Below are positions 27,292 through 35,842 of a DNA stretch of 64,000 nucleotides, piece after piece; the first letter of the stretch is position 1; the number at the start of each line of letters is the position of its first letter. A model generated the notes under the pieces. The model was not told the DNA's origin. It ran no database searches and saw only the letters and a list, made by a program, of their open reading frames with translations. The position numbers and the translations under genes were made by a program. Source of the DNA: Rhodobacteraceae bacterium XHP0102 (GTDB taxonomy: Bacteria > Pseudomonadota > Alphaproteobacteria > Rhodobacterales > Rhodobacteraceae); the NCBI GenBank assembly GCA_025751475.1, contig JAOWLD010000003.1, positions 248,001 to 312,000 on the forward strand. The letters are read 5' to 3'.

Positions 27292-29100
27292 CTATTCCAC
27301 TGTCACTGATTTTGCCAAATTGCGGGGTTGGTCGACATCCGTGCCCTTGGCCATGGCGCTGTGATAGGCCAGAAGTTGCGCGGGCAGGGCGTAGAGGATT
27401 GGTGCGGTCAGCGGGGTCGTTGCGGGCAGGGCCAGCGTGGCGCTTGTGCCCTCGGCGGCGGCTTTGCGTCCTGCCTCATCGGTGATCAGGGTGACTTGGC
27501 CGTGGCGGGCCATCACCTCCTGCATATTGGATATGGTTTTATCAAACAGCGCGTCATGCGGCGCGAATACCACCACGGGCAGGCTGCGATCAATCAGGGC
27601 AATCGGGCCATGTTTTAGCTCACCCGAAGCATAAGCTTCGGCGTGTATATAGCTGAGTTCTTTCAATTTTAAGGCCGCCTCTAAGGCGGTGGCATACATC
27701 ACGCCACGCCCCAGAAACAGCGCGGATTTCGCCGCACTTAACCCTTCGGCCAAATCGGCAATCTCGCCTTCCAGTGTCAAAACCTGACGCATCTGTTCGG
27801 GCAGTTTCGTCAGATCGCTGATCTGCGCCTTGACCTGCGCGGGGGAGATTGCATGGCGTTGTGCGCCCGCGTGCAGCGCCATCAGTGCCAGAATGGTCAG
27901 TTGGTTCACATAGGCTTTGGTAGAGGCGACCGAAACCTCAACCCCCGCGAGGATTGCCAAGGCCAGATCGCTTTCGCGTGCGATGGAGGAGGTGCCGACA
28001 TTCACAAGGCTGGCCACCATATCGGCCCGCCCGCGCATATAGCGCAAAGCGGCCAATGTGTCGGCTGTCTCGCCTGACTGACTGACGAACAGCGCAAGGG
28101 TGCGGGGCGCCACGGGCGGTTCGCGATAGCGGAATTCAGAGGCGATATCCACATCGCAGGGCAGGCCCGCCACCTGCTCGAACCAATATTTCGCGGTCAG
28201 GCAGGAATAATACCCTGTCCCGCAGGCCACCATCACCACGCGGTCAAACCGGGTGAAATCGAGGGCTTCGGGGAAAGAAGGGCTGCCTTTCGGGGCGTAG
28301 CGGGCCAAGGCATCGGTGATGGTTTGGGGTTGTTCATGGATTTCCTTGGCCATGAAATGTTTGTAGCCTGCCTTGTCGATGACCGCAGCACCTTGCTCGA
28401 TACGGGTTACGGGGCGATTGGTCGACGCACCGGTTGCATCGAAAATCTGCACGTGCGCGCGGCTGAGAACCGCGCAATCGCCTTCTTCCAGATAGGTGAC
28501 CTCATGTGTGAGGGGGGCAAGCGCAATTGCATCCGAGCCGACATAGACCTCGCCTTCGCCATAACCTATGGCCAAGGGTGACCCTTTGCGCGCGGCGATC
28601 ATCAGATCATCTTCACCCTCGAACAGGAAACACAGCGCAAAAGCCCCCTCAAGCCGCGACAGGGTTTTCATCACCGCCTCCAGAGGGGCAAGACCCTCGG
28701 CCAGATAGGCCGCGCAGAGCTGTGATACGGTTTCGGTGTCGGTTTCGCTTTCGAAATTTTGCGCGGCCAGTTCGGCACGCAAAGCGCGGAAATTTTCGAT
28801 GATGCCATTATGCACCACCGCAACCCGCCCTGATTGATGGGGATGCGCATTGGCCACGCTTGGCGCGCCATGGGTGGCCCAACGGGTATGTCCGATTCCT
28901 GCTTTTCCCGCCAATGGGTGATGCACCAATTCATCCGACAGGTTGACCAGTTTGCCAACCGCACGGCGGCGATCCAAAGCGCCATCCTGAACAGTGGCGA
29001 TGCCCGCGCTGTCATAGCCGCGATATTCCAAGCGTTTGAGCGCCTCAACCAAGGTGGGTGCAACCTCGTGGCTGCCCAGAATGCCGACAATTCCGCACAT
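27292..29100 (-). CDS. glmS: Glutamine-fructose-6-phosphate aminotransferase (isomerising)
   Basis: A 602-residue cytosolic enzyme making glucosamine-6-phosphate, the entry to UDP-GlcNAc for peptidoglycan and lipopolysaccharide. The N-terminal Ntn glutaminase starts MCGIVGILGS, with Cys2 as nucleophile. Two SIS sugar-binding domains follow (FVSQSGETADTLAALRYM and LGRGVMYATALEAALKLKEL). The end NLAKSVTVE is the family signature. It starts 5 bases after glmU, forming a glmU-glmS operon. No glmS ribozyme is present. Confidence 0.98.
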   Translation of the reverse strand: MCGIVGILGSHEVAPTLVEALKRLEYRGYDSAGIATVQDGALDRRRAVGKLVNLSDELVHHPLAGKAGIGHTRWATHGAPSVANAHPHQSGRVAVVHNGIIENFRALRAELAAQNFESETDTETVSQLCAAYLAEGLAPLEAVMKTLSRLEGAFALCFLFEGEDDLMIAARKGSPLAIGYGEGEVYVGSDAIALAPLTHEVTYLEEGDCAVLSRAHVQIFDATGASTNRPVTRIEQGAAVIDKAGYKHFMAKEIHEQPQTITDALARYAPKGSPSFPEALDFTRFDRVVMVACGTGYYSCLTAKYWFEQVAGLPCDVDIASEFRYREPPVAPRTLALFVSQSGETADTLAALRYMRGRADMVASLVNVGTSSIARESDLALAILAGVEVSVASTKAYVNQLTILALMALHAGAQRHAISPAQVKAQISDLTKLPEQMRQVLTLEGEIADLAEGLSAAKSALFLGRGVMYATALEAALKLKELSYIHAEAYASGELKHGPIALIDRSLPVVVFAPHDALFDKTISNMQEVMARHGQVTLITDEAGRKAAAEGTSATLALPATTPLTAPILYALPAQLLAYHSAMAKGTDVDQPRNLAKSVTVE

Positions 29101-29105
29101 AAACC

Positions 29106-30458
29106 TTACCCCTTTTTGGTCTTTTCTTTCAGCGCAAGCAGACGCGCGCGCAGGCGTTTGGCCAAGCCTGCCTTGTTTTCCTGTCGTCCACGCGCCACCG
29201 CCAAAGCCCCCTCTGGCACATTTTCCGTGATCACCGAGCCAGACGCGGTCAGCGCCTCCGCGCCAATGGTGACGGGGGCCACAAGCATGGTGTTTGATCC
29301 GATAAAGGCCCCTGCACCCACCTCGGTGTGATGTTTGAACACACCATCATAATTGCAGGTGACCGTGCCCGCGCCAATGTTTGCACCCGCGCCGATGGTT
29401 GCATCGCCAATATAGGACAGGTGATTGACCTTGGCCCCCTCGTGGATTTGCGCCGCTTTTACCTCGACAAAATTGCCGATCCGCGCGTCATTGTCGATTT
29501 CGGCGCCAGGACGCAGGCGGGCATATGGACCGACCACCGCCCCTTGCGAGATATGCGCCCCCTCAACATGGCTGAAGGCGCGAATATGCGCGCCCGATTC
29601 AACCGTGACATTGGGGCCGAAGACCACATAAGGCTCGATCACCGCATCACGGCCAATATAGGTGTCATGGGCAAAATAGACGGTCTCGGGCGCGTGCATC
29701 GTGACGCCTAAGTCCAGCATCTCGGTGCGGCGGTTGGATTGGAAAATCCCTTCGGCGCGTGCGAGTTCCGCACGGGTGTTGATCCCCAATGTTTCCGCCT
29801 CATCGCAGGTCACATAACCTGCCGATAGCCCCGCCTCATGGGCCAAGCGTGGCACATCTGTCAGATAATATTCGCCCGCGGCATTCTCGTTGCCGACCTT
29901 GGCCAAAAGATCGAATAAGACGCGCGCATCAGCCGCCATCAGGCCCGAATTGCACAGCGTGATGGCCAATTCTTCGGCATTTGCATCCTTCGCCTCGACA
30001 ATCCGCAAGACCTGATCCCCCTTGGTCACGAGGCGGCCATAGCGGGCGGGGGTGTCTGCCTCAAATCCCAAAACCACCACGTCATGCGCGTCCCGCGCAG
30101 CGAGGAGCTTTTGGATGGTTTCGGCCCGCAAAAACGGGGTATCGCCAAAAAGCACGGCCACATCGCCCTCGAAATCCGCCAAGGCCGCGCGCGCCTGTGC
30201 CACAGCGTGGCCTGTGCCAAGCTGCTCGTTTTGGCGGATGCAGGTGACGGGGTGATCCGCAAGGGCGGCCTCGACCGCATCGGCCCCATGGCCCGTAATC
30301 ACGACAATCCGTGCCGGTTCAAGGGCCTGACCGCTGGAAAGGCTGTGTTCGATCATCGCCACACCCCCCAAAGGATGCAGCACCTTGGGGCGCTCGGAAT
30401 TCATCCGCGTCCCTTGGCCTGCGGCCAAAACGATCAGGGCAACGGGGCGTGTGCTCAT
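29106..30458 (-). CDS. glmU: Bifunctional GlcNAc-1-P uridyltransferase / GlcN-1-P acetyltransferase
   Basis: A 450-residue enzyme for the last two steps to UDP-GlcNAc. The N-terminal nucleotidyltransferase has VLAAGQGTRMNSERPKVLHP. The C-terminal left-handed beta helix has hexapeptide repeats, including GPYARLRPGAEIDNDARIGN, NHLSYIGDATIGAGANIGAG and TVTCNYDG. Length is typical. It is the first gene of a glmU-glmS operon and is divergent from the gph-like gene. Confidence 0.98.
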   Translation of the reverse strand: MSTRPVALIVLAAGQGTRMNSERPKVLHPLGGVAMIEHSLSSGQALEPARIVVITGHGADAVEAALADHPVTCIRQNEQLGTGHAVAQARAALADFEGDVAVLFGDTPFLRAETIQKLLAARDAHDVVVLGFEADTPARYGRLVTKGDQVLRIVEAKDANAEELAITLCNSGLMAADARVLFDLLAKVGNENAAGEYYLTDVPRLAHEAGLSAGYVTCDEAETLGINTRAELARAEGIFQSNRRTEMLDLGVTMHAPETVYFAHDTYIGRDAVIEPYVVFGPNVTVESGAHIRAFSHVEGAHISQGAVVGPYARLRPGAEIDNDARIGNFVEVKAAQIHEGAKVNHLSYIGDATIGAGANIGAGTVTCNYDGVFKHHTEVGAGAFIGSNTMLVAPVTIGAEALTASGSVITENVPEGALAVARGRQENKAGLAKRLRARLLALKEKTKKG

Positions 30459-30635
30459 CTTCGCGCCTTTGTGGTTTTTATGCCTGTTTGGCGCTTCTTT
30501 AACCTGCTTCGCCTGATCTGCAAAGCCCGCGCGCGGTCACTTCCTCTTTCGATTTGTTACGAGGGCGCATTCCCCTTGGCGAAAATCCGCCTTTGCGCCA
30601 TAAGCGGGGCGACCGTTTCGCGCGAAGGGGAAGTC

Positions 30636-31358
30636 ATGAGCACCCATATCATTGTCTTTGATCTCGATGGCACCTTGGCAGATACCAGTGCGGATCTCTT
30701 AGCCGCGGCCAATGCAGCGGTGCAGGACATGGGGTTTCCTGCGCCATTGACCCACCCGCAAGATGCGCTTTGTGCCTTTCGCGGGGGGCGCGCGATGTTG
30801 AAACTGGCCCATGAACGCCTTGCGCAAGCGGGGCAGGCGCTGCCTGAAGAGGATGCTTTTGTGGATCAAGGCTATCCGTCTCTGTTGACCGCTTATGGCG
30901 CAGATATCGCCCGTCACACCACGGTTTACCCCGGCGCGCTTGGGGCTGTTCACACCTTGCGCGCTGCGGGTCATGCGACCGCGATTTGCACCAACAAGCC
31001 CGAAGCCTTGGCCGTGGATTTGATTGCGAAATTGGGTGTTGCGGATTTATTCGATGCTTTGGTGGGGGCCGACACGCTGCCCACCAGAAAGCCTGATGTG
31101 GCCCCGTATCACGAAACCCTGCGCCGCGCGGCCCTTGCGCGGTTTGGCATGGCGCTGTGTGATGATCCACGGCAATGGCCTGCCTCTTGCCTGATCGGGG
31201 ATACCGTGACGGATCGCGAAACCGCGCGCGCGGCGGGCGTGCCATCGATCCTTGTGGGCTTTGGGCCTGAAGGTGCAGATATCGCGCGGCTCAAGCCTGA
31301 CGCGCTCTTGGCCCGATATGATGATTTGCCCGCCTTGATCCAAAACCTGCTCGGCTGA
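30636..31358 (+). CDS. gph: Phosphoglycolate phosphatase-like HAD hydrolase
   Basis: A 240-residue HAD subfamily IA phosphatase, probably acting on 2-phosphoglycolate from oxygenation or DNA repair. Motif I is IVFDLDGTLADTS, motif II is AICTNKPEALAVDLIAKLG, motif III includes TRKPDVAPY and motif IV is CLIGDTVTDRETARAAGV. The ATG at 30636 has a GAAGGGGAA site; the frame is open far upstream within antisense glmU, which is not coding. Other small phosphoesters are possible substrates. Confidence 0.85.
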   Translation: MSTHIIVFDLDGTLADTSADLLAAANAAVQDMGFPAPLTHPQDALCAFRGGRAMLKLAHERLAQAGQALPEEDAFVDQGYPSLLTAYGADIARHTTVYPGALGAVHTLRAAGHATAICTNKPEALAVDLIAKLGVADLFDALVGADTLPTRKPDVAPYHETLRRAALARFGMALCDDPRQWPASCLIGDTVTDRETARAAGVPSILVGFGPEGADIARLKPDALLARYDDLPALIQNLLG

Positions 31359-31418
31359 GGCCGTTTGGCATATGGAATTGTTATTGACCAAGCCGCGCTT
31401 CGCTTTAACCTGCACGCC

Positions 31419-32618
31419 ATGACCGATAAACCCATATTCACCCGATCCTTTACCCAGCAAGAGCCGATTCCAGCGGCCGCGATGGATGCGGCTATGCTGG
31501 TGCTGCAATCGGGGCGGTTGCATCGCTACAACACTGCACCAGACGAGATTTCCGAAACCGCATTGTTGGAGGAGGAATTCGCCGCCTTTACGGGCGCGAC
31601 ATACGCGCTTGCCGTGGCCTCGGGCGGGTATGCGATGGGGGCGGCCTTGCGCGCGGTGGGTGTGGGGCAGGGCGATAAGGTGCTGTCCAACGGTTTCACC
31701 CTTGCGCCCGTGCCTGGTGCCATTGCCTCGGTCGGGGCGGTGCCTGTCTTTGTGGAAACCACCGACAACCTGACCATCGACTTGGATGATTTGGCGCAAA
31801 AGGCCGCGGACAGCGGGGCGCGGGTTTTGCTGTTATCGCATATGCGCGGCCACATCTGCGATATGGACCGCTTGATGGCCATTTGCGCGACCCATGATAT
31901 CGCCGTGATCGAGGATTGCGCCCATACAATGGGGGCTGCTTGGGATGGGCGGCCTTCTGGGCGGCATGGGGTAATCGCCTGCTATTCCACCCAAACCTAT
32001 AAGCACATCAATTCAGGCGAGGGCGGATTTCTGACCACTGATGACGCCGAGATCATGGCGCGGGCAATCCTGCTGTCGGGCAGTTATATGCTCTATACAC
32101 GTCACCGCGCCGCCCCGCCGCCCGAGGTGTTTGAAAATCTACGCTTCGAGACGCCAAACGTATCGGGGCGGATGGATAATTTGCGCGCCGCGATCTTGCG
32201 GCCCCAGTTGGCCGATTTGCCACGTCAGGTGAAACGGTGGCGGACCCTTTATGAACGCATGGAGGTGGGGCTTGCCAATTTGCCACATCTGCGGCTTACG
32301 CAGCGTGACCCGCGCGAGGATTATGTGGGGTCATCCTTTCAATTCCTCCTGCCGCAATGGCCGTCTGCGCGCATTATGGCCTTTGTGCAGGCCTGTCTGT
32401 CGCGCGGGGTTGAGTTAAAATGGTTTGGCGCGCCAGAGCCTGTGGCCTTCACCTCGCGCTATGACAGTTGGCGCTATGCCCCCGCGCAACACCTGCCGCG
32501 CACGGATGCGGTATTGGCGGGGTTGATGGATCTGCGCCTGCCTTTGACGTTCCTGCCTGAAGATATCGACCTGCTTGCCGCGATTTTGCGCGATGAGGTC
32601 ATCGCCCATCACGCCTAA
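31419..32618 (+). CDS. DegT/DnrJ/EryC1/StrS family PLP aminotransferase
   Basis: A 399-residue fold-type I PLP enzyme. The family normally makes amino sugars by transamination of keto-sugar nucleotides. Visible parts are YALAVASGGYAMGAALRAVG, DLDDLAQKAADSGARVLLLSH, VIEDCAHTMGAAWDGRPSG (PLP-ring Asp) and the Schiff-base lysine in CYSTQTYKHINSGEGGFLTT. It stands without nucleotide-sugar genes nearby, so the substrate is unknown. The start is uncertain: ATG 31419 (MTDKPIFTRSF) lacks a good ribosome site; an in-frame TTG at 31365 is the alternative. It converges on the pleD-like gene. Confidence 0.87.
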   Translation: MTDKPIFTRSFTQQEPIPAAAMDAAMLVLQSGRLHRYNTAPDEISETALLEEEFAAFTGATYALAVASGGYAMGAALRAVGVGQGDKVLSNGFTLAPVPGAIASVGAVPVFVETTDNLTIDLDDLAQKAADSGARVLLLSHMRGHICDMDRLMAICATHDIAVIEDCAHTMGAAWDGRPSGRHGVIACYSTQTYKHINSGEGGFLTTDDAEIMARAILLSGSYMLYTRHRAAPPPEVFENLRFETPNVSGRMDNLRAAILRPQLADLPRQVKRWRTLYERMEVGLANLPHLRLTQRDPREDYVGSSFQFLLPQWPSARIMAFVQACLSRGVELKWFGAPEPVAFTSRYDSWRYAPAQHLPRTDAVLAGLMDLRLPLTFLPEDIDLLAAILRDEVIAHHA

Positions 32619-32621
32619 GCG

Positions 32622-33992
32622 TCAGGCGGGTTTGGCAAGGCTGGTGCGATTGCGCCCTTTCGTTTTGGAGGCATAAAGCGCCTCATCCGCAGCCGCGATC
32701 ATTCGGGGCGCGGTTTGGTTTTGCTCGGGTGTCGCAACCGCCAAACCGATACTGGCGGTGATTGCCAGCGGCGCGACCCCCTCGCCAATGTAGAAGCCCT
32801 CACGCGCGATAATCTCGCGCAGGGCATCGGCCAGCGCATAGGCGCTTGGGCCATCGCGCACAGGTGCAGCGACCAAGAATTCCTCGCCCCCGATGCGGGC
32901 AAGAACACAGTCTTGCGGAATATGGCCTTTCATCCGTTCGGCCAATTGCCGCAGGATCATGTCACCCGCACAATGGCCAAAGCGATCATTCACGGATTTG
33001 AAATGATCAATATCAAGGATTATGACCACAAGCATGGTTGAGATATTACACAGCAAACGGTCCAGCTGATACATCGCATAGCGCCGATTGAACAAACCCG
33101 TCAGCGGGTCCAGTGTGGCCATTTGCATCCCCGCAGAAAGCCCCGCGCGCAAGCGATCGGACTGGCGCTTGCGGCGCAGTTGGGTCTTGAGGCGCACGGC
33201 CATTTCGGCAGGGTCAAACGGATCGTAAATCACATCACCCGCCCCAAGGTCCAAGGCGATGGCGGCGCGTTCTGCATCATTGGCGGGCACAACCATCATC
33301 ATGCCCGCATGGCGTGTGGCAGGGCGCGAGCGTAAATCCGACAGCAGGCGCAACCCTTCGTTGCGATGGGATAGATCACTGGCAATGACAAAAATATCGG
33401 GCACGGGATGATCCGAAGACAGCTCAGACAGCGCTTCGAGGCGCGTCATGCTGCGCAAGCTAAAACCTTTGAACCCTGCAAGACCCGCGCGCCAGAACAT
33501 ACTGAGTTCAGGGCGCGGCGCGATCAGTGCGACATGGGGGTCCGTGTCGGAGGCCAAAGGCGTGGTTTCCAAGGCCAGGTCCAGTGCCAATGCCCCCTGT
33601 TTGCGCAGGTCTGCCGCGCGATTGGAATCGCGCAACAGCGAGCGCACCCGGGCCAAAAGCTGATTTTCGTCCACGGGTTTGGTCAGGTAATCATCAGCGC
33701 CGCAATGCAGCCCCTCTAGCTTGGACGCGTGATCGAGGCGCGAGGTGATCATAACAATCGGAATGTCACGGGTATCTGCATCGCGCTTGAGGCGGCTACA
33801 GACTGACAGCCCATCAAGGTCAGGCATCATCACATCCAAAAGGATCAGGTCAGGCTTGGCCACACGTGCAAGTTTCAGGGCCTCGCGGCCAGAGGCGGCT
33901 TGGATCACCTCGTAACAGGCGCTTCGCAGCTTCACCTTGAGAACAATCCGATTGGTCGCGACATCGTCTACGATCAAAATCCGCTCGCCCAT
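32622..33992 (-). CDS. pleD: PleD-like diguanylate cyclase response regulator (REC-REC-GGDEF)
   Basis: A 456-residue cytosolic protein that makes c-di-GMP after phosphorylation. REC1 begins MGERILIVDDVATNR and has phospho-Asp53 in LILLDVMMPDLDG and switch Lys in YLTKPVDENQ. REC2 (about 150-275) lacks a normal acceptor site (IFVIASDLS), as in a dimerisation adaptor. The GGDEF domain has DPLTGLFNRR, DIDHFKSVNDRFGH and the active signature GGEEF at 368-372. The inhibitory RxxD site five residues before it is replaced by PQDC, so product inhibition is probably lost. The partner kinase is not in the window. Confidence 0.92.
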   Translation of the reverse strand: MGERILIVDDVATNRIVLKVKLRSACYEVIQAASGREALKLARVAKPDLILLDVMMPDLDGLSVCSRLKRDADTRDIPIVMITSRLDHASKLEGLHCGADDYLTKPVDENQLLARVRSLLRDSNRAADLRKQGALALDLALETTPLASDTDPHVALIAPRPELSMFWRAGLAGFKGFSLRSMTRLEALSELSSDHPVPDIFVIASDLSHRNEGLRLLSDLRSRPATRHAGMMMVVPANDAERAAIALDLGAGDVIYDPFDPAEMAVRLKTQLRRKRQSDRLRAGLSAGMQMATLDPLTGLFNRRYAMYQLDRLLCNISTMLVVIILDIDHFKSVNDRFGHCAGDMILRQLAERMKGHIPQDCVLARIGGEEFLVAAPVRDGPSAYALADALREIIAREGFYIGEGVAPLAITASIGLAVATPEQNQTAPRMIAAADEALYASKTKGRNRTSLAKPA

Positions 33993-34142
33993 ATCTGCTT
34001 GCCCTTTGTGTTTTGGCCATCGCGCTTTGTGTGCCGCGTCATCCGCGGCATCCTGCACCACGGAGCGATGGCTTGATTCTTGTGCGTAGTGATACAAAGA
34101 AAAGGGTTAATAAATTCCTACCATTCACGAAGGACGGAAAGA

Positions 34143-34427
34143 ATGAAGAAAGAATTGGCACAGGAGAAGGCAATCGCGGCCTTGGTATGGCTGTCAAGCC
34201 ATCCTGATCTGACGGATCAGTTTCTAGGGGCCTCTGGCCTTAGTGTTGCCGATTTGCGCCATGCGGTTGCCACGGCGGATGAGGGTTTTTTGACGGCGGT
34301 GGTGGAGTTTATTTCGCAAAATGATGCATGGGTGCTTGAGGCGGCACAGAGCATTCATCTGACCCCTGATGAGTTTGTCACCATGCGCCATGTTTTGCTG
34401 GGATCCGCAGGGATGCATTGGACCTGA
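34143..34427 (+). CDS. DUF3572 family protein
   Basis: A 94-residue protein starting MKKELAQEKAIAALVWLSSH. It shows the DUF3572 pattern: FLGASGLSVADLRHAV and DEGFLTAVVEFISQNDAWV. It is a small, helical, alphaproteobacterial family of unknown function, often next to a PleD or DivK-type response regulator, as here where it is divergent from the pleD-like gene. The ATG at 34143 was chosen over the open frame from 34080 because family similarity starts there. Confidence 0.87.
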   Translation: MKKELAQEKAIAALVWLSSHPDLTDQFLGASGLSVADLRHAVATADEGFLTAVVEFISQNDAWVLEAAQSIHLTPDEFVTMRHVLLGSAGMHWT

Positions 34428-34464
34428 ACCGCGCAAGGGGGGAAAGAGGGTGCGATCAAGCGCC

Positions 34465-34932
34465 CTATTGCACAGCGGTCTTGCCCACCAATTTGCGCAA
34501 CAACAGCCGCACCTGAACGCGCTCCTCGTCAGACAGGCGGTTTTCGATCAATTCAATATATTCCCGACAGGCGGGGCTGTATGTCGCCATCAATTCATGG
34601 CCCGCCTTGGTCAAGGTCACAACCGTGACGCGCCGATCCTCTTGGCTGATGCTGCGCTCAACGGCGTTCATCTCTTCCAATTGGCGCAAAGCGCGTGATG
34701 TGGCGGTGCGGTCAATGCCCACCGTGTGGGCGATGTCAGAGGGGTTGATCTGGCCCCGCTCTTGAATGGCAATCAAGATGCACCAGTTGATCCGCGTCAG
34801 GCCGCTGCTGCGCAGCGAATCTTCGATACAGCGTTCAAAAAGGCGTGCCGTTTTGGTGATACAAAAACCCAAGCTTGAATGTAGATTGAAGTCTTGGATG
34901 TCATCAGTCTTTTGCATTTCAGGATCATGCAT
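34465..34932 (-). CDS. MarR family transcriptional regulator
   Basis: A 155-residue winged-helix dimer protein. The DNA-binding part is NWCILIAIQERGQINPSDIA then TVGIDRTATSRALRQLEEMN and the wing ERSISQEDRRVTVVTLTKAG. Flanking helices form the dimer interface. An in-frame ATG at 34917 is an alternative start. It is divergent from a HAD hydrolase gene across an 87-base AT-rich gap, so it may control that gene and itself. The ligand is unknown. Confidence 0.92.
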   Translation of the reverse strand: MHDPEMQKTDDIQDFNLHSSLGFCITKTARLFERCIEDSLRSSGLTRINWCILIAIQERGQINPSDIAHTVGIDRTATSRALRQLEEMNAVERSISQEDRRVTVVTLTKAGHELMATYSPACREYIELIENRLSDEERVQVRLLLRKLVGKTAVQ

Positions 34933-35019
34933 TTGGAATATGTCGCTTTGGTAGGTTAAGTGGTAATTTATCCCATTTTATCTGTATTTATGGAAAAATA
35001 AAGAAGAGGGCGTAAAAAT

Positions 35020-35721
35020 ATGCAAAATAACTATTATCAAATGCTAATATTTGACAAAGATGGAACATTGTTTGATTTCGAGAAATCATGGGGATCATGG
35101 GCGCAATCGGCCCTGCGGAGCTTGGCCGATGGGGATGAGGCGCTGATCGATGAATTGGCGGCGCGCCTGTCCTTTGACACAGCGCGCGGGGTGTTTCGGC
35201 CTGACAGCATTGCCATTGCGGGCACGCTTGCGCAAACCGCGCTGCATTTGGCGCCTGCCTTCGGGGGCGCGCGCAGCCCTGCGCAAATCGCGCATGATTT
35301 GAATCGCTTGGCCGAGGATGCGCCCATGGTCCCTGTCGTGCCGCTTGACGGGTTGATGACGCGGTTGCGCGCGGCGGGCTATATCTTGGCCGTGGCCACC
35401 AATGGCCAAAAGGCCGAGGCGGAAGCGCATTTGGCGGCCCATGATATTCGCCACCACTTTGCCGAAGTTTTGGGCTGCGACAGTGGCCATGGCGCGAAAC
35501 CTAATCCTGATATGTGTGCCTATATTGCCCGCGCTTGCAACATCGCGCCTGCGCGTGCGGTGATGGTGGGCGACAGTCTCCATGATTTGCACGCAGGGCG
35601 CGCGGCGGGCATGGCCACGGTGGGGGTTCTCACGGGGCTTGCCGATCACGGCACGCTTGCACCCCATGCCGATGTGGTCTTGCCCGATATCGGCCATTTG
35701 CCCACATGGTTGGGGCATTAG
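35020..35721 (+). CDS. HAD family hydrolase
   Basis: A 233-residue HAD-IA phosphatase. Motif I is LIFDKDGTLFDFE, a variant with Lys between the Asp residues (DKDGT), motif II is LAVATNGQKAEAEAHLAAHD, motif III is GAKPNPDM and motif IV is MVGDSLHDLHAGRAAGMATV. The group resembles phosphoglycolate phosphatases, but the substrate is unknown. The first 25 codons are strikingly AT-rich compared with the rest, which would keep the start of the mRNA unfolded. It is divergent from marR. Confidence 0.86.
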   Translation: MQNNYYQMLIFDKDGTLFDFEKSWGSWAQSALRSLADGDEALIDELAARLSFDTARGVFRPDSIAIAGTLAQTALHLAPAFGGARSPAQIAHDLNRLAEDAPMVPVVPLDGLMTRLRAAGYILAVATNGQKAEAEAHLAAHDIRHHFAEVLGCDSGHGAKPNPDMCAYIARACNIAPARAVMVGDSLHDLHAGRAAGMATVGVLTGLADHGTLAPHADVVLPDIGHLPTWLGH

Positions 35722-35842
35722 GGGCGCGTTTGTCTGTTCGCGTCAAAAGGCCTGTGGGATTGGTCGGAAATTGTCGGGTATGTCGCCTTATGGGGCGTGC
35801 AGTCTGACAGGGTAATCCGCCCGAACAGATGGACCCTATCCG

